DNA of 64,000 nt from Siderastrea siderea (GCA_964030785.1 OZ034968.1:60226899-60290898), one strand, 5' to 3'; positions 36,001 to 45,790 are shown, counted from the stretch's first letter. Numbers and translations: made by a program. Notes: generated by a model from the sequence alone, not told the origin.

Positions 36001-36484
36001 GGTGATCATACTGAAATGAAAACACCCTGAAACGAGCAACCCTCTTACTTTTAAACGAAAATACCCATCGGGATTTTACCGTCTTTGCTGTCTATTTTCC
36101 TGATTTATGAAACGAGAAATGTAAATGGAGCGAGATAACTAGCCGCTAACACAGTGTTGTGGGGCGCGCAGGAGATAAGGAGCATTATATTTTCTGCAGG
36201 ATGTTCGCTTCAGAGTTTTTAAAGGACGGCTGGGGGTTACTTCTTCTTTCGGGACTGGGGGGACTACTTTCGAAAAGTTCACAAAAGATCGAGACCCTGT
36301 ACAGCCCACACTGTCACTCATCTGATTCCATTTGTTCCTTTGTAGAGCAATAAATCCTGCAGCTGTCAAGTTTCCTGGATTTCACTATGCCGACCATCTT
36401 CTTGAGATCACCAGTCATGACGCGACTTACACCAATGTTGAGCATCAGGAGACCTCAAAGGCTCGTCATCCCGTCCTGGCCTGA
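33039..36484 (+). CDS. GFP-like fluorescent/chromoprotein, gene 1
   Basis: Five exons: 33039-33041 (the ATG alone), 33290-33390, 34287-34508, 35625-35834, 36346-36484. All introns are GT-AG and the join encodes 224 residues, normal for anthozoan GFP-like proteins. The barrel protein makes its own chromophore from residues T62-Y63-G64 (context [10 protein letters not shown]); R92 (in [10 protein letters not shown]) and E214 (in VEHQET) match the catalytic Arg and Glu of GFP/DsRed. H196 (in HYADHLLE) aligns by hand with DsRed Ser197 beside the chromophore; positions matching DsRed 146 and 163 are V143 and M160. Emission colour, or whether it is a non-fluorescent chromoprotein, cannot be read off. 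Leu59, three residues before the chromophore, is Pro in gene 2 and in DsRed. The exon 1 assignment (ATG directly followed by a GTATGA donor) is inferred but conserved in both copies. Confidence 0.93.
33400..34280. repeat. degenerate tandem units in intron 2 of gene 1
   Basis: Three units of about 185-230 bp are marked by a tract like TTACGTAA (near 33525, 33712 and 33938), each preceded by a GCTTCGC-like element and followed by a GTAAG-like or A-rich segment. Parts resemble the end of exon 2 with its donor (GGCAA...GTAAG) and the first bases of intron 2. Equivalent units are present in block B' (near 51350, 51590, 51770), and four are present in arms A and A'. A 61-codon frame at 34045-34230 falls here and is not a gene. 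Confidence 0.55.
34682..35200. mobile_element. TTAA-flanked foldback MITE in intron 3 of gene 1
   Basis: The arms are long imperfect inverted repeats starting AGTGGTACTATGATCAAAAA on the left, with TTAA on both sides (34682-34685 and 35197-35200). The mirror gene has the uninterrupted site at about 50604-50620 (reverse complement GCCTTTAAAGTTAGAACG). This proves insertion after the B/B' duplication or loss by precise excision in B'. TTAA specificity and clean site restoration fit piggyBac-like mobility. It does not disturb the exons. Confidence 0.85.
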
Positions 36485-36593
36485 TCTGCCTCGAGAATGT
36501 CCAGCATCGCGTGACGATCAGAGAGAAGTCAGCAACCTCTCTGATTTTGATGGAGCTAATTAGTGTAATGTTTTTATAGCTAGAGATTGAGTA

Positions 36594-36599
36594 AATAAA
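36594..36599 (+). terminator. polyadenylation signal of gene 1
   Basis: AATAAA lies 110 bp after the stop codon. It is conserved in gene 2 (minus strand, 49192-49197) and in the pseudogene arms. Confidence 0.7.
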
Positions 36600-36708
36600 A
36601 CTCCATCTGATATTCTATACACTGTGTTGCTAGTTAATTTTGTTTCCCGGAGATGGCGGTACCTATTCGCTCAAAACAGGGTAAGGGAGGCTGTACTCGT
36701 AAGGTACA

Positions 36709-36807
36709 ATTGATGACCACGGCGCGAAGGACACTAATCATGACGGAGATTACATTAACGTTGAGGAGTGCAAGATCTTAAGAGCTTATCACTCTCCCCT
36801 GGCCTAA
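36709..36807 (+). pseudogene. extra terminal exon (5b) of GFP-like gene 1
   Basis: A 33-codon open stretch ending in TAA encodes a relative of the last coding exon, with TNHDGDYINVEECKILRA in the place of the exon 5 segment that carries the catalytic Glu. Just before it the frame is closed by a TAA (36700-36702) and no acceptor fits, so it is probably dead. A second AATAAA-like 3' end follows near 36914. The same arrangement is found behind the genes in B', A and A'. Confidence 0.6.
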
Positions 36808-36819
36808 AATCCTTCTATA

Positions 36820-37369
36820 ATGTCTAAAATCGCTGAGTGGAGCAGGCAGCACCCTTTTATCGTGATTACATGTTCCACGTGATTAGTGTAATGATTTCAC
36901 AACTAGAGACTGAGTAAAACTCCGACTGACACTTTTTTGCAGGTGCATGACTAAAAAAGCAGTTAGTTTTGTTTTGCAGGTATCGTATTTATTCGGTTTG
37001 CCTGATGTAAAAAATCTGAAACAAAAATACTTACAATAGCTTTCTGACCTCTTAGATTTCTTTCACGGTAGTCCCGCCTGTTGAAATCCCCGGCCACACT
37101 ATGTAAATAGTCAACTTCCTCCCACCAGTTGGGATTTTTAAAAATGTTTATTCTCAGTTTATTTATGGTGTCCCCAGTTAGCACTTTGGTGCTAAACTAC
37201 ATCGACACCTGAAACAGTGATTTATTTTTTTATAAAACAAAAACTCGCGACTGAAAGTGCCAATGGCGGAAAGCGATGCCGTACTCGAAATGAGCAAACC
37301 GGGAAAAAAACTCGGGTAAAAATTTGACTTTCTTGCAGTCAAGCTTTAAACTGCTGTATAAATAACCTG
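36820..37369. other. 3' flank of block B
   Basis: Conserved with 48215-48330 and 48590-48960 of block B'. A minus-strand frame (36963-37184) with NPNWWEEVDYLHS is broken in B', so it is not supported as a gene. Confidence 0.35.
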
Positions 37370-37656
37370 TTTTAGTATAAATCTTCTAGCGTTCTATCAC
37401 TAATGCTGTTCTCTGATTGGCTACGCTACTCACTATCTATTCTGTTGTCGATAGTGAGTAGAGTGTTTTCCGCGCGCGGTGTGACCTATTTATATCATTT
37501 TTCAATGAAAACATGTAGTGTCTGCTGTTAAGTTTTGAACGTCTACTAGATTTATACTAAAACAATTAGATTATTCGCTCTCGATTTCTATGCGTGATAG
37601 TTGAAGGCCTCATCAACTATCACGCGATAGAAATCTCGAGCTCATAATCTAATTGT
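37370..37656. mobile_element. foldback insertion specific to block B
   Basis: The left part GTTTTAGTATAAATCTTCTAG recurs inverted at about 37544-37567, and a second palindrome (CAATTAGATTAT ... ATAATCTAATTG, about 37565-37655) follows. The mirror block reads straight across (near 48190-48212, reverse complement AATAACCTGTTATAGAACA). It is therefore a composite palindromic insertion of roughly 290 bp. Exact ends are uncertain by a few bases. Confidence 0.65.
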
Positions 37657-37937
37657 TAAATAGAACATCACGATGACCCTTAAACTGATGGTGAAAATTT
37701 ATATTTTCTTCCCGACCCCCCCCCCCCCCCCAAAGGAATTGTCCTGTTCCCCTTACTCAAGCGTTCCAGGTTCTAGGCACAGGCTTTGTTAAGTAAAATG
37801 AAAAACTAGGTGATTGCGTAGCTTTGAATTACTAGCACACATTTACCATACCGTCTTTTGACGGCAAATCTGTAGATAGCCAGAATCTTGTTTTCGTATT
37901 TTGTCTGTATATTTCAGTTCTAGCTGTAACTTCTTAC

Positions 37938-38130
37938 AAACGTCGAACTTTACATGTGCCGAACCTAATAATTAGGTTCGACACATGTAAAGTTCGACGT
38001 ATGAATCGATTAAGTTCGACAAATTTGTATTTGGGTCGACCCTGCCGTTCTATTCGACTAGGCAAGTCGAAAAGAACGGCAAAAGTTCGACTTTGATTCA
38101 GACGTCGAACTTCACATGTGCCGAACCTAA
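37938..38130. mobile_element. palindromic element with TTCGAC motifs
   Basis: An approximately 60-bp near-perfect palindrome (ACGTCGAACTTTACATGTGC ... reversed, about 37940-38002) is followed by a shorter hairpin (GCCGTTCT ... AGAACGGC) and a third copy of the GTCGAACTT...TGCCGAACCTAAT segment. A diverged relative is at 46825-46920. It is probably a non-autonomous element or its tandem remnants. Confidence 0.55.
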
Positions 38131-38439
38131 TGCATGAATTACGTTAATGTATTTCTGAATATAACAGCGCTAGTAATTGGCTTAAAACCGATGAGCACGA
38201 CTAGTTACCTATTAAACCGTGACCAGTCATGCATTGAACGTTCTTGCATCCGATTAAAAAGAGAACTGGGCCGCGCAAACTGTAAACGCGCAATCGACAA
38301 GAATCATTACTTATAACGGACTGCATGAAATTCGAATTGTTTTCGCTTGTTATTTTTTGTGGATAGCTGATTCTGAAATAACAGAATATAACAAAAACGA
38401 TAAAAACTGTATTTATCCGAAATTTGGCGAACGAATTCT

Positions 38440-39065
38440 TAAGAGGCAATGTCCACTTAAAGACCGAGCGAAATCGAAAATATGTGGCACATGATAAAAA
38501 ATCAAAATTCTCCGTTTTTCGCCCAGAGACACCTTATGGTAGCTCTAGAAACGTGGTGGCATTTTTTGTTGAGAAACTATTTTTAAACCTCGAAAAATTA
38601 AAAAACCGTTACCGCACTACGTGTCTCTACAAATACCCCGAATAAACGTGAATCATACCTTCTCGTAAACTTCGCTCTGTTTAATTTGCGTCATGGAAAA
38701 ATCATGTTTTGAGCTTAGAAATTTGCTGTTGAAGAGTTTACAAGTAATTTGAGTCAAATTACACTTTTGTGGATTAATTTTCAAGGTCATGGCAGGCTGC
38801 TAAAAACCACTAAAATTCGCTTGCTTTGAATTCTCAATTTGGCGCATTTTTTCAAGAGAAAGTTTCCCTCCCCGGTAAAACGCCGAATCACTTGAAATTA
38901 AGAATTCTTGAAAGAGGAAATGCCGTTCTTAAACCAGGTTTAAAAATTAGTTTCGGGCTTTTTATCAGCGCCGAGTACAAACGCTCTCAAAATCCCGATA
39001 ATTACAACACTAACACGACAACAATTGGATACCTCCGACCAAATAACCGAAAATGTGGACATCTC
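38440..39065. repeat. inverted repeat segment C
   Basis: The segment matches about 46130-46700 in reverse orientation. The best-kept part (38840-39060) contains TTTCAAGAGAAAGTTTCCCTCC and open frames in both copies (105 and 78 codons, starting SQFG). The frames diverge at their ends and the plus-strand copy has no ATG start, so I treat the pair as a repeat with possible coding ancestry. Confidence 0.55.
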
Positions 39066-39598
39066 TTCTACTTTGGTTGGTATTCGGTTGTAATCCACAG
39101 CGGAAAGGTAATGTCTAGCTCACCTGAATATGGTATTGTCTAAATATCAGGTTCTGTGCGTACTCTTTCATAATAACCATCTTGGCGTCCGGGATCAACA
39201 ACATCACTGAAGCATCGCGTATTGGCAATCAACCCAAATGACTTATTTCCATCGCGCCTTCTTTTGATAAAATCAAGAACCTTCAGAAATAAGATGATTT
39301 TGCCATATTTGAACTTCAAAACAGTTTTCTCCTATAAGACGTCTTTTCTGTGTTCGTTGCAAATTTCGAAACGATAATTTCTTGCCGAAAATTCACAAGC
39401 CTGTTTAGTTTGAGTCACGCAACAAAATGTAACGCACTTGATTTTACCTGACGTCGGGTTTGACCTTGGAGGGAGAAAAAATGCACAGGAAACAAAAACA
39501 ACAACAACAACAAAAAACAAGCAAGCAAAAAACAAACAAACAAAAACCAAAAACAAAGCAATGAGAACTTTAAAAACCTGTGGACCCAAGGACCAATT
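39066..39598. other. intergenic, nothing recognised
   Basis: The stretch holds an A/C-rich simple tract at about 39493-39560. Minus-strand Phe/Leu-rich frames here are by-products of that tract. Confidence 0.3.
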
Positions 39599-40233
39599 AC
39601 CGTAAACTGCCGCTTATAAGCCGTGGGCTTATACAACTTTGTACAGTGGAACCTCGATTTAACGAAGTGCCAAGGGACTGGGGAAATTGATTCGTTATAT
39701 CATGGTTCGTTATATCGAGGTTCTTTTCCATACATTACACTATTACTGGGCTGAAAAATATCGTTCGTTATACCGAGGACTTCGTTACATAGAGGTTCGT
39801 TAAATCGAGGTTCAACTGTAAGGGGTTTTGGGTGGGCTTATAAACGGAGGGGCTTATGTCTGGGGGGGGGGGGGGGGGGCTTATAAGTTTCGAAATGAGC
39901 CACAGCAGTGTTGATCGAAATACGTTTTTAATTTACCAGCTTTTAATTAACCTTTGAAACGTCATAATAAATCTAATTCATTTCAATTTTAACCACAAAA
40001 TCAAAACTGCAACAACACGAACGTAACCGGAAGGTAACAAAACAGAAGCTCAGAGTTCATCTTCGCAGTGTTCTGTGAGAGTGCTTAACATTAGGGAAAT
40101 AGGGAAAACTAGAGGGGGACTTAATCCGGGGGAGCTTATAACGGGATGTATTTTTTTGTTTACAGGTAGATGAGCCTATAACCGGGGGGGGCTTGTAAGC
40201 GGGGGGAGGCTTATACTAGCGGCAGTTTACGGT
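39599..40233. mobile_element. TIR element ACCGTAAACTGCCGC with nested insertion
   Basis: The ends ACCGTAAACTGCCGCTTATA and the reverse complement of ACCGTAAACTGCCGCTAGTA are flanked by ATT (39596-39598 and 40234-40236). Internal sub-terminal GGCTTATAA and poly-G stretches repeat. It is non-autonomous. A second element is nested at 39644-39818. Confidence 0.7.
39644..39818. mobile_element. pogo/Tigger-like MITE, nested
   Basis: The ends CAGTGGAACCTCGATTTAAC and the reverse complement of CAGTTGAACCTCGATTTAAC are flanked by TA on both sides. Both the CAGT-GAACCTCGATTTAACGAA ends and the TA target are typical of pogo/Tigger-type mariner relatives. It sits inside another terminal-repeat element, so it is the younger of the two. 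Confidence 0.8.
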
Positions 40234-40509
40234 ATTTATGTATTCATCAGTATCATTAGGCGCAGTGAAGCCTTGCCAAAACCTTGCCTGTTACTAGGGC
40301 TTTGAAAAAGAAATTATTACTAGGTCTCCATGTATTGGTCTTCAAAAATTGGTCAAGACAGGAGTAAGAATGTAAAAATGTATGTTGAGTTTACTCAAGC
40401 CCAAACCAGGGGTGTGGCCACGGGTGCCGGAACCGTCCTTTTCGTTCTTTATAAGCTTGTGAAACCATTTTATGGCAAACCTAGCGGATTACGCTTTTAT
40501 ACATGAAAC

Positions 40510-40870
40510 CAAGAGAAAATAAGGGGACAGAGAGGGACACTGCCAGACCAGGCTTTGGGATATGTCAAGTTCGGAAAAGTTATTTTTAGACGGCCATTTG
40601 CAACGGAAGTCTGAATTCAGGACGTCCACATAAAGGCAACCTCGATCTGTTGTTTGAAGTACCATTCAAAATTTTGCTTGTAATGGCGGACCAAGTGGTC
40701 TTACGTTTTGTCGATGAAAACGACTTCGAAAAACAAGGGAAATGGTATTGATGCGGACGTTTCGGGAAACAGGCTTCCGTTCAAAAGCCAGTCTATAAAT
40801 AACTTTTGTGGAATTGACATATCCCAGCCAACGCCCTCATAATCCCTCTCTGTCCCCTTATTTTCTCTTG
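40510..40870. mobile_element. TIR element CAAGAGAAAATAAGGGG, 7-bp target duplication
   Basis: Terminal repeats of about 28 bp (CAAGAGAAAATAAGGGGACA and its mirror) are flanked by ATGAAAC on both sides (40503-40509 and 40871-40877). The 361-bp body is non-coding. The duplication length of 7-8 bp suggests a hAT or related superfamily. Confidence 0.75.
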
Positions 40871-40984
40871 ATGAAACTCAAAATTATGTTGAGTTTCAAA
40901 CTCAACTCATGTTGAAACTCATCATGACAAGGAGTCCTAATGTTCACGGCAGGGCCCTTTGTCGCTTTCCGCTGATCTTCTGAG

Positions 40985-41180
40985 CAGTGCAGGTGACGAA
41001 GGTGGAGAACCGTCCTTGTGACGAATGGCTAACGCTCGAAACGTCAGCTTTCAATCTCTTCGCGGTGGCTCAATTTACCTTATCAACTCAGTTGATAAAT
41101 ACAAAGTTTTGTGTTTCGCTTCCCCACCGATGCAGCACCACAGTTTCTCTAGAAACTAACCCCCTTGTTTGTCAGGTGAC
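40985..41180 (+). mobile_element. degenerate retroelement tail (Penelope-like?)
   Basis: The sequence CTAACGCTCGAAACGTCAGC followed by CAACTCAGTTGATAAA is of a kind I associate with the 3' ends of Penelope-like or other RT elements in aquatic animal genomes. No reverse transcriptase frame is present. The family assignment is from memory and weak. Confidence 0.35.
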
Positions 41181-41447
41181 AGTTGGTTGTGCGATATTTC
41201 TCCGCCTTCTCACGGTTGAGAACAACGAGCTCGGTTTCGCTTAGAGCACTGCTGTGGACGGTAGACCATCTGATAACAGGGCCTTAGATCTCAGCGCAGA
41301 TATTGGTCCTATAGGTCCCACGCCATAGGCTCTTCATACACGGACGGATTCCTTCTTTAGAAAACTGTACATTCGAGAGCATGCTCACACCATCGATCTT
41401 CCAAGTGGCCACTAAAGGGCTGTCAATGGACACGCACCGGGTGACAC

Positions 41448-41735
41448 TTAAGGATGGTTCTCCGCCGGGATCTTCATATCGTGTCCGGAGTTTAGGAGGA
41501 TAAATGTATCCGGCTTAGTCTCGCAGGCTCCCTTCCCTCCACGGGGAGGGAAGGGAGCCAGGAGTTTGAACACCACGCCCAGCTCTGCTCCTAGTACTCC
41601 TGCGCAAACTATGGTGGTCCTGCAGGCCCTGCAGTGATAGTAGCCAGTGCTGTCTTGCCAGAAGCTGACTGCCTTCAGGGCTGGCATGGTAGTGTTAATC
41701 TGCTTAATGACGTCTGCCATCACAGCGAGGAATGC
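41448..41735 (-). pseudogene. degenerate transposase-like ORF fragment
   Basis: The 91-codon frame contains FWQDSTGYYHC, then GGKGACE and LLNSGHDM. These correspond, from memory, to the QDNAGCYH, GGKG-C(D) and LN-GH motifs of a domain repeated widely in cnidarian genomes and thought to be transposase-derived (RNase H-like). Here the Asn of QDNAG has become Ser-Thr, the CD motif is CE, and the fragment is short, so it is not active. A GTAAGT donor near 41765 suggests exon-like origin. Alternative: part of an uncharacterised host gene. Confidence 0.45.
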
Positions 41736-41879
41736 ACGAAAGTGGGTATGAGAAAAAAGTGTACTTACCAGAGTCCACTGGAACTGAAAGACACCGATGT
41801 GTTACAAAATAGCTTTGGACTCCGACTTGCCAAATTACACGGTCTGCTTTTCTCACTCTCTCGTTCGAGGCATACTTAA

Positions 41880-43370
41880 ACAGCCCTGGTAGACCTCAAC
41901 TTGACCAACGTCGATTAGTTCCCTCTGCGCTATCCCCAGACAAGAGCGATGGGCTGGGTAAATGGTCCATGTTTAGAATACTAATTAGAATACTATTGCG
42001 CGTGCTAAAAGAAAATCAACGAAGCTCAACTTCTGAGTGGATATCGCTGATTCCAACACTGCAAGTGTGACCCGAAAAGTATTTTTTTTGCAACTGGAAC
42101 AGCAACTGCTCGTTCATATCGCTTGTAAGAGGCGCAAACGCCTGCAACTAGTTTCTGAAAAGAATAAGTGATCTCTATTCGCAGCCAAGGGAGATTATGG
42201 TTTGATTGGCTATTGTACTCGGTGACAGGGGTCCTGACGAGGTCCTGACTCCAAGAACTCCAAAGAACCCTGTCCTTTTACAATGGTGAAATATAGAGTA
42301 AGCGCTCTACAGCTATACTGTGTCAGTTAAATCTGGCGTTTTCCTTTTTTTCTGTTTTTTTTTTCTTTTAACGAAAATTATCAGTTTTTTAGCATCTACT
42401 CAAAGCCGATCCACACTTAAGACATTTTGTCTAGTTTCCAGTAATGTCGCACCTGAAATTCTCACACGCCTGATTTCCAACAAGAAAATTATTTCCGCAA
42501 ATGGCAGCAGTTCTCGAGGCGCCTTCTTCGACGCAACACTGATGGCTTGCAAATAATACTGAAATCCTTCACCGTGAAATTAATTAGGCTGTGGGGAAAA
42601 TATCCTAAAATGCATTCACGCTAGGGAATATTCGCGTCTTGAAAAGTCGAACTCTGCAGTAAGATATACATATAAAAAATATCGGTGTTTGCTATTTTAG
42701 ACTATCGGAAGCTAATACTTTCTGCTTCTAGTGAACACGTGAAAATTTTTTCCTCTCTCCAGAGCGTCACAAAATGTACATCTATGTAATCTTCAACTTG
42801 TTTTGCACAGGTCAGAATTGTGTGGTGAATAGTCCCGTCATACGAAGTATCAATCTATTTTACTAGTCGAAAGGTATTTCAGGCATAACTTCGGTGGTGT
42901 AACATGACACCAAACAGAATGACGGAATGTGAGTAAACAAACACAGCTGCAGCCAAGTGGTACGCATTGAAAACTCACGATTATAGAGAAAAGTGAACTT
43001 AAAATTTTCAGGGAACTTGTAAAAAACAAATGGATGCCTTCTTTCTTAACCTTCGATATGCTTTAGTTTAAATCATGGAAAAAAATTCAGCTATCTCTGC
43101 GGTTTCTTTTTACGTTGAGGTAGTCCGGCATCTGGGATGAAAACGGGAAACGGTCATTCCGGTCGAGTTGCTGAAACAAACGCCATCATTATTTATATCG
43201 CCTTCTACCTTGTACAATTTCTTTCATAGCTTAAGTTATTTCAGACGTCCTAATCTTTCGATTTTTTTTCCCATGTTTGCAATCCCATCACCAAAACCTA
43301 TCCTGTGACTCGACCAGAACCCGTTGCGTGACAGACAAATTTAGTTAAATCAGACCATAATAACAGTCCC
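41880..43370. other. intergenic, nothing recognised
   Basis: About 1.5 kb of AT-rich sequence with no frame above 78 codons of recognisable type and no element ends noticed. Confidence 0.3.
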
Positions 43371-43570
43371 GACGTGTCCAATTGATTAAATTCGATAATC
43401 GATAAAATCGATTGTAATCGATAATAATCGATAGCAATTAATCGATTGATATCGGAAATCGATGAAAATCGATGACCCAAAGAGTTTTGAGTATCGATTT
43501 TCATCGATTTTCATCGACTTTCATCAATTGTCATCGATTTTCATCGATTTTTATCGATTATATTGATTGT
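43371..43570. repeat. ATCGAT-rich element, copy 1
   Basis: Dense repetition of ATCGAT or TATCGATT spaced by AATA/TTTC, switching from AATCGATAA-type to ATCGATTTTC-type around 43480, so the whole is self-complementary. The left boundary GACGTGTCCAATTGAT is the mirror of the right boundary of copy 2 (ATTGGACACGTC, 45779-45790). It is a repeat family present twice in opposite orientation. Confidence 0.75.
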
Positions 43571-44119
43571 CAGTTGCAATCGTTTAATAATGATTTCAGG
43601 TACGTTTGCGCTACGCATTGGCAATTGAGTCTTACCTATTGTATTTTTTTCTCTTCACAAAAAGTGATCTGTCATGCAATTGCTGCTTTTCCTCTAAATG
43701 TGTCAAAATTACGAAAAACTTGATTGAAAGTGTGTTCAAAACTCTCTTCGAAAAGTTTGGTCAGTTGAAACCCGTGATTTGTGGACAATTTAACCCTCAA
43801 AATAGCCCTCTATAATCTCTGATGTGAACAGACACGGATTCGTTAAACAACGTTTTTCGAAATTACCGACTTCTTCAAATAAGAAGAGACCCGGCCATTT
43901 TCCCCGTTTTTCCACGTAGAGACTGACTTAAGTCCGGGCTTAACTATCACAGGTTCTCAGGTGCTTCTACATAAACTGGTATCCAACTCTATCAAAATTA
44001 CAACACTCTCGGACGTTGCTAGCTCTTTTTATTTTGTTTAATCATGAAACGGTGATTAAAATTCCATCAGAGTGTGTTGATATATAAGTAACAGAAACAG
44101 TTTTCGGTCCACTATAAAG
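43571..44119. other. intergenic, nothing recognised
   Basis: Frames of 69-83 codons on the plus strand overlap each other and show no domain. Nothing else was seen. Confidence 0.3.
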
Positions 44120-44559
44120 TTACAACAGCCCTATTTGAACGTAACCAAGTGTTTCGGAAGCAACATTTACTTTGGCTGATGCAAAGCAAACCAGTATCAA
44201 AAGAAATTCAAGGAAGGCAGAATATGCTGCAAGTATGGCATGAACTAACGCCTCGACAAGGAAAAACTGATACATAGGATATATGTACAATAACAGGTCA
44301 TAAACATAGTTCAGTAATGACATATCCAAGAAACAAGAAAACAAATCAAGAATAACTAAAATGTGCATTAAAATAACAAGCTTTTTCTCTTGTTCTGCGT
44401 CGTAGTAATAGACAAAAGAAGGCACTGTTCTAAAGTTGTGTTCTGAGAATGTTTTTTATCTAGGTTCGGTAATTCTGATAACTTCTGGAATCCAGGGGGA
44501 GAATATCTGAGGTCATTAACGTCTTGATCAATAATAGTGACTTCATCTGTATGTTTCAA
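44120..44559 (-). pseudogene. membrane-protein candidate, frameshifted
   Basis: On the minus strand a 101-codon frame (44120-44425) encodes about three strongly hydrophobic helices ending in ETLGYVQIGLL. It is overlapped upstream by a second frame (44368-44559) with a polar, acidic segment. The natural join would be a polar N-terminal part followed by the membrane part, but the two lie in different frames and no good splice donor separates them. I read it as a frameshifted gene or two exons of an unrecognised gene. No family could be named. Confidence 0.35.
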
Positions 44560-44980
44560 AACAAGCGCAGAAAGGAGAAAAATGCAAATGATGAAGGAAG
44601 CAAAGCAAAGTGAAAACGACGACTAGTTTTTGTTTTCCCTGTTTGTTTCTTTTCCCGTTTTTTTACGATTGTCACTTCAAAGCAGCCCAGACCAGGCAAA
44701 CGAATCCTGAGAACAAATGAAACCACCCTGAATTACTTTGATATAAAAAGCTAAGAAAACAATGATTAACAACACAACAATAGATAAGCTAAAACTTTCA
44801 ATTTATTGTTGACAGAGGTTAACTGTTGTAAACGAGTTTTGGAACTAATTAAATAAATATATTGCACTAGAATTGTCTTGTTTATATCTCAAACGCTACC
44901 GGTATGACTCACAAACGATCACAAGCGAAAATTATACATTTCGGCAACATCAAAAGACCAACAGGAGAAAGTTCAAGTTC
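44560..44980. other. intergenic, nothing recognised
   Basis: AT-rich gap between the membrane candidate and the HIRAN-like gene. No features were seen. Confidence 0.3.
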
Positions 44981-44984
44981 AGGT

Positions 44985-45491
44985 TCAGTGGTTTTCCTGG
45001 ACATCTTGTATTTGATACAATATTTCATTAGACGAAAGTTTCTCTTGAATTTTCGCCGACTCTATTGAGCGCAACTTTAGCCGTATTTCAACTGGAACGT
45101 TAAGTCCACCTCCGCGCCTGTAACGCCCAGCTGGATCAGGAAATGCAGCACCGCTAACAACTCTGGAAAAGTTAAAGAGATGAAGGATGAAAGGTTTAAG
45201 TTGCTTATTATTGTGCCGGAGTATATTTAAAACGTTGTACTTAATTGTCACAAGACACAAGGAAGTAAAACCGGCAATGATCAATTACCATTCAATCGTT
45301 GACTCAAGCGGCCATAGAATTTCCACAAGCTCCTTTTGAATGTGCCCCAGTTGTCCCCGTGAGTTAACAATTCGAAATGCCTCTCCTCTGTCGCCGATTT
45401 TTGTCTCAAGGGAAAAAGACTCGCCTGTCTTTACTGTAAATGGGCACTCGTGGTAGCCCTTCACAATAGCCTCTATTATTAGTACGTTCAT
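44985..45491 (-). CDS. HIRAN-like single-domain protein, two exons
   Basis: Exon 1 (45289-45491) starts at an ATG and reads MNVLIIEAIVKGYHECPF, then a GESFSLETKIGD segment and GQLGHIQKELVEILWPL. Exon 2 (44985-45162) begins VVSGAAFPDPAGRYRRGG and continues NVPVEIRLKL to a TAA. This order (KGYHxCPF, a polar turn, GxxGHIxKEL, G-R-Y-GG-L-VP) matches HIRAN-type domains common in cnidarian genomes and in SWI2/SNF2 helicases such as HLTF, where the domain binds 3' DNA ends. Here it stands alone with about 125 residues. The best donor (GTAATT at 45288) joined to the AG at 45163 creates a TGA at the junction. A weaker donor (GTCAAC after CTTGA) keeps the frame open. It may be a pseudogene or use the weak donor. 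Confidence 0.6.
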
Positions 45492-45604
45492 TTCGCGCTT
45501 TGTTTGACTCGCAGAACTTCGGCAAGACTAACTAAGTGAAAGGATGCGTAACGTATCAGCTTACACCCTGGGCTTACAAATGTTGCAAGAATTCATAAAT
45601 GGTT

Positions 45605-45790
45605 CATTTATTATAACCGATAATAATCGATAAAATCGATGAAAATCGATACAATTAAGAGGACGTGAATTGTGAGTATCGATTTTCATCGATTAATGGA
45701 ACCAATCGATATTAATCGATTGATTTTTATCGATTATTTTGATTATATCGATTGGTTTCCGATGATCGATTTTCATCGATTGGACACGTC
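45605..45790. repeat. ATCGAT-rich element, copy 2 (inverted)
   Basis: Same family as 43371-43570, in the opposite orientation, ending ATTGGACACGTC. It contains many ATCGAT cores. A 67-codon minus frame over it is not a gene. Confidence 0.75.

Larger units (their letters stand above)
32890..37800. repeat. inverted segmental duplication, block B
   Basis: Matches 48110-52590 in reverse orientation, including promoter, all five GFP-like exons, introns, 3' UTR, extra terminal exon and about 1 kb beyond. Two insertions are specific to this block: a 519-bp TTAA element in intron 3 and a roughly 290-bp foldback near 37370-37656. The mirror block shows the uninterrupted sequence at both places. Confidence 0.9.

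Noticed and set aside
36963..37184. Minus-strand frame with NPNWWEEVDYLHS
   Set aside because: The equivalent frame in block B' has stops, so it is not conserved as protein.
38826..39143. Frame of 105 codons in segment C
   Set aside because: It begins at a TTG rather than ATG and diverges from its mirror copy at the end. Kept only as part of the repeat pair.
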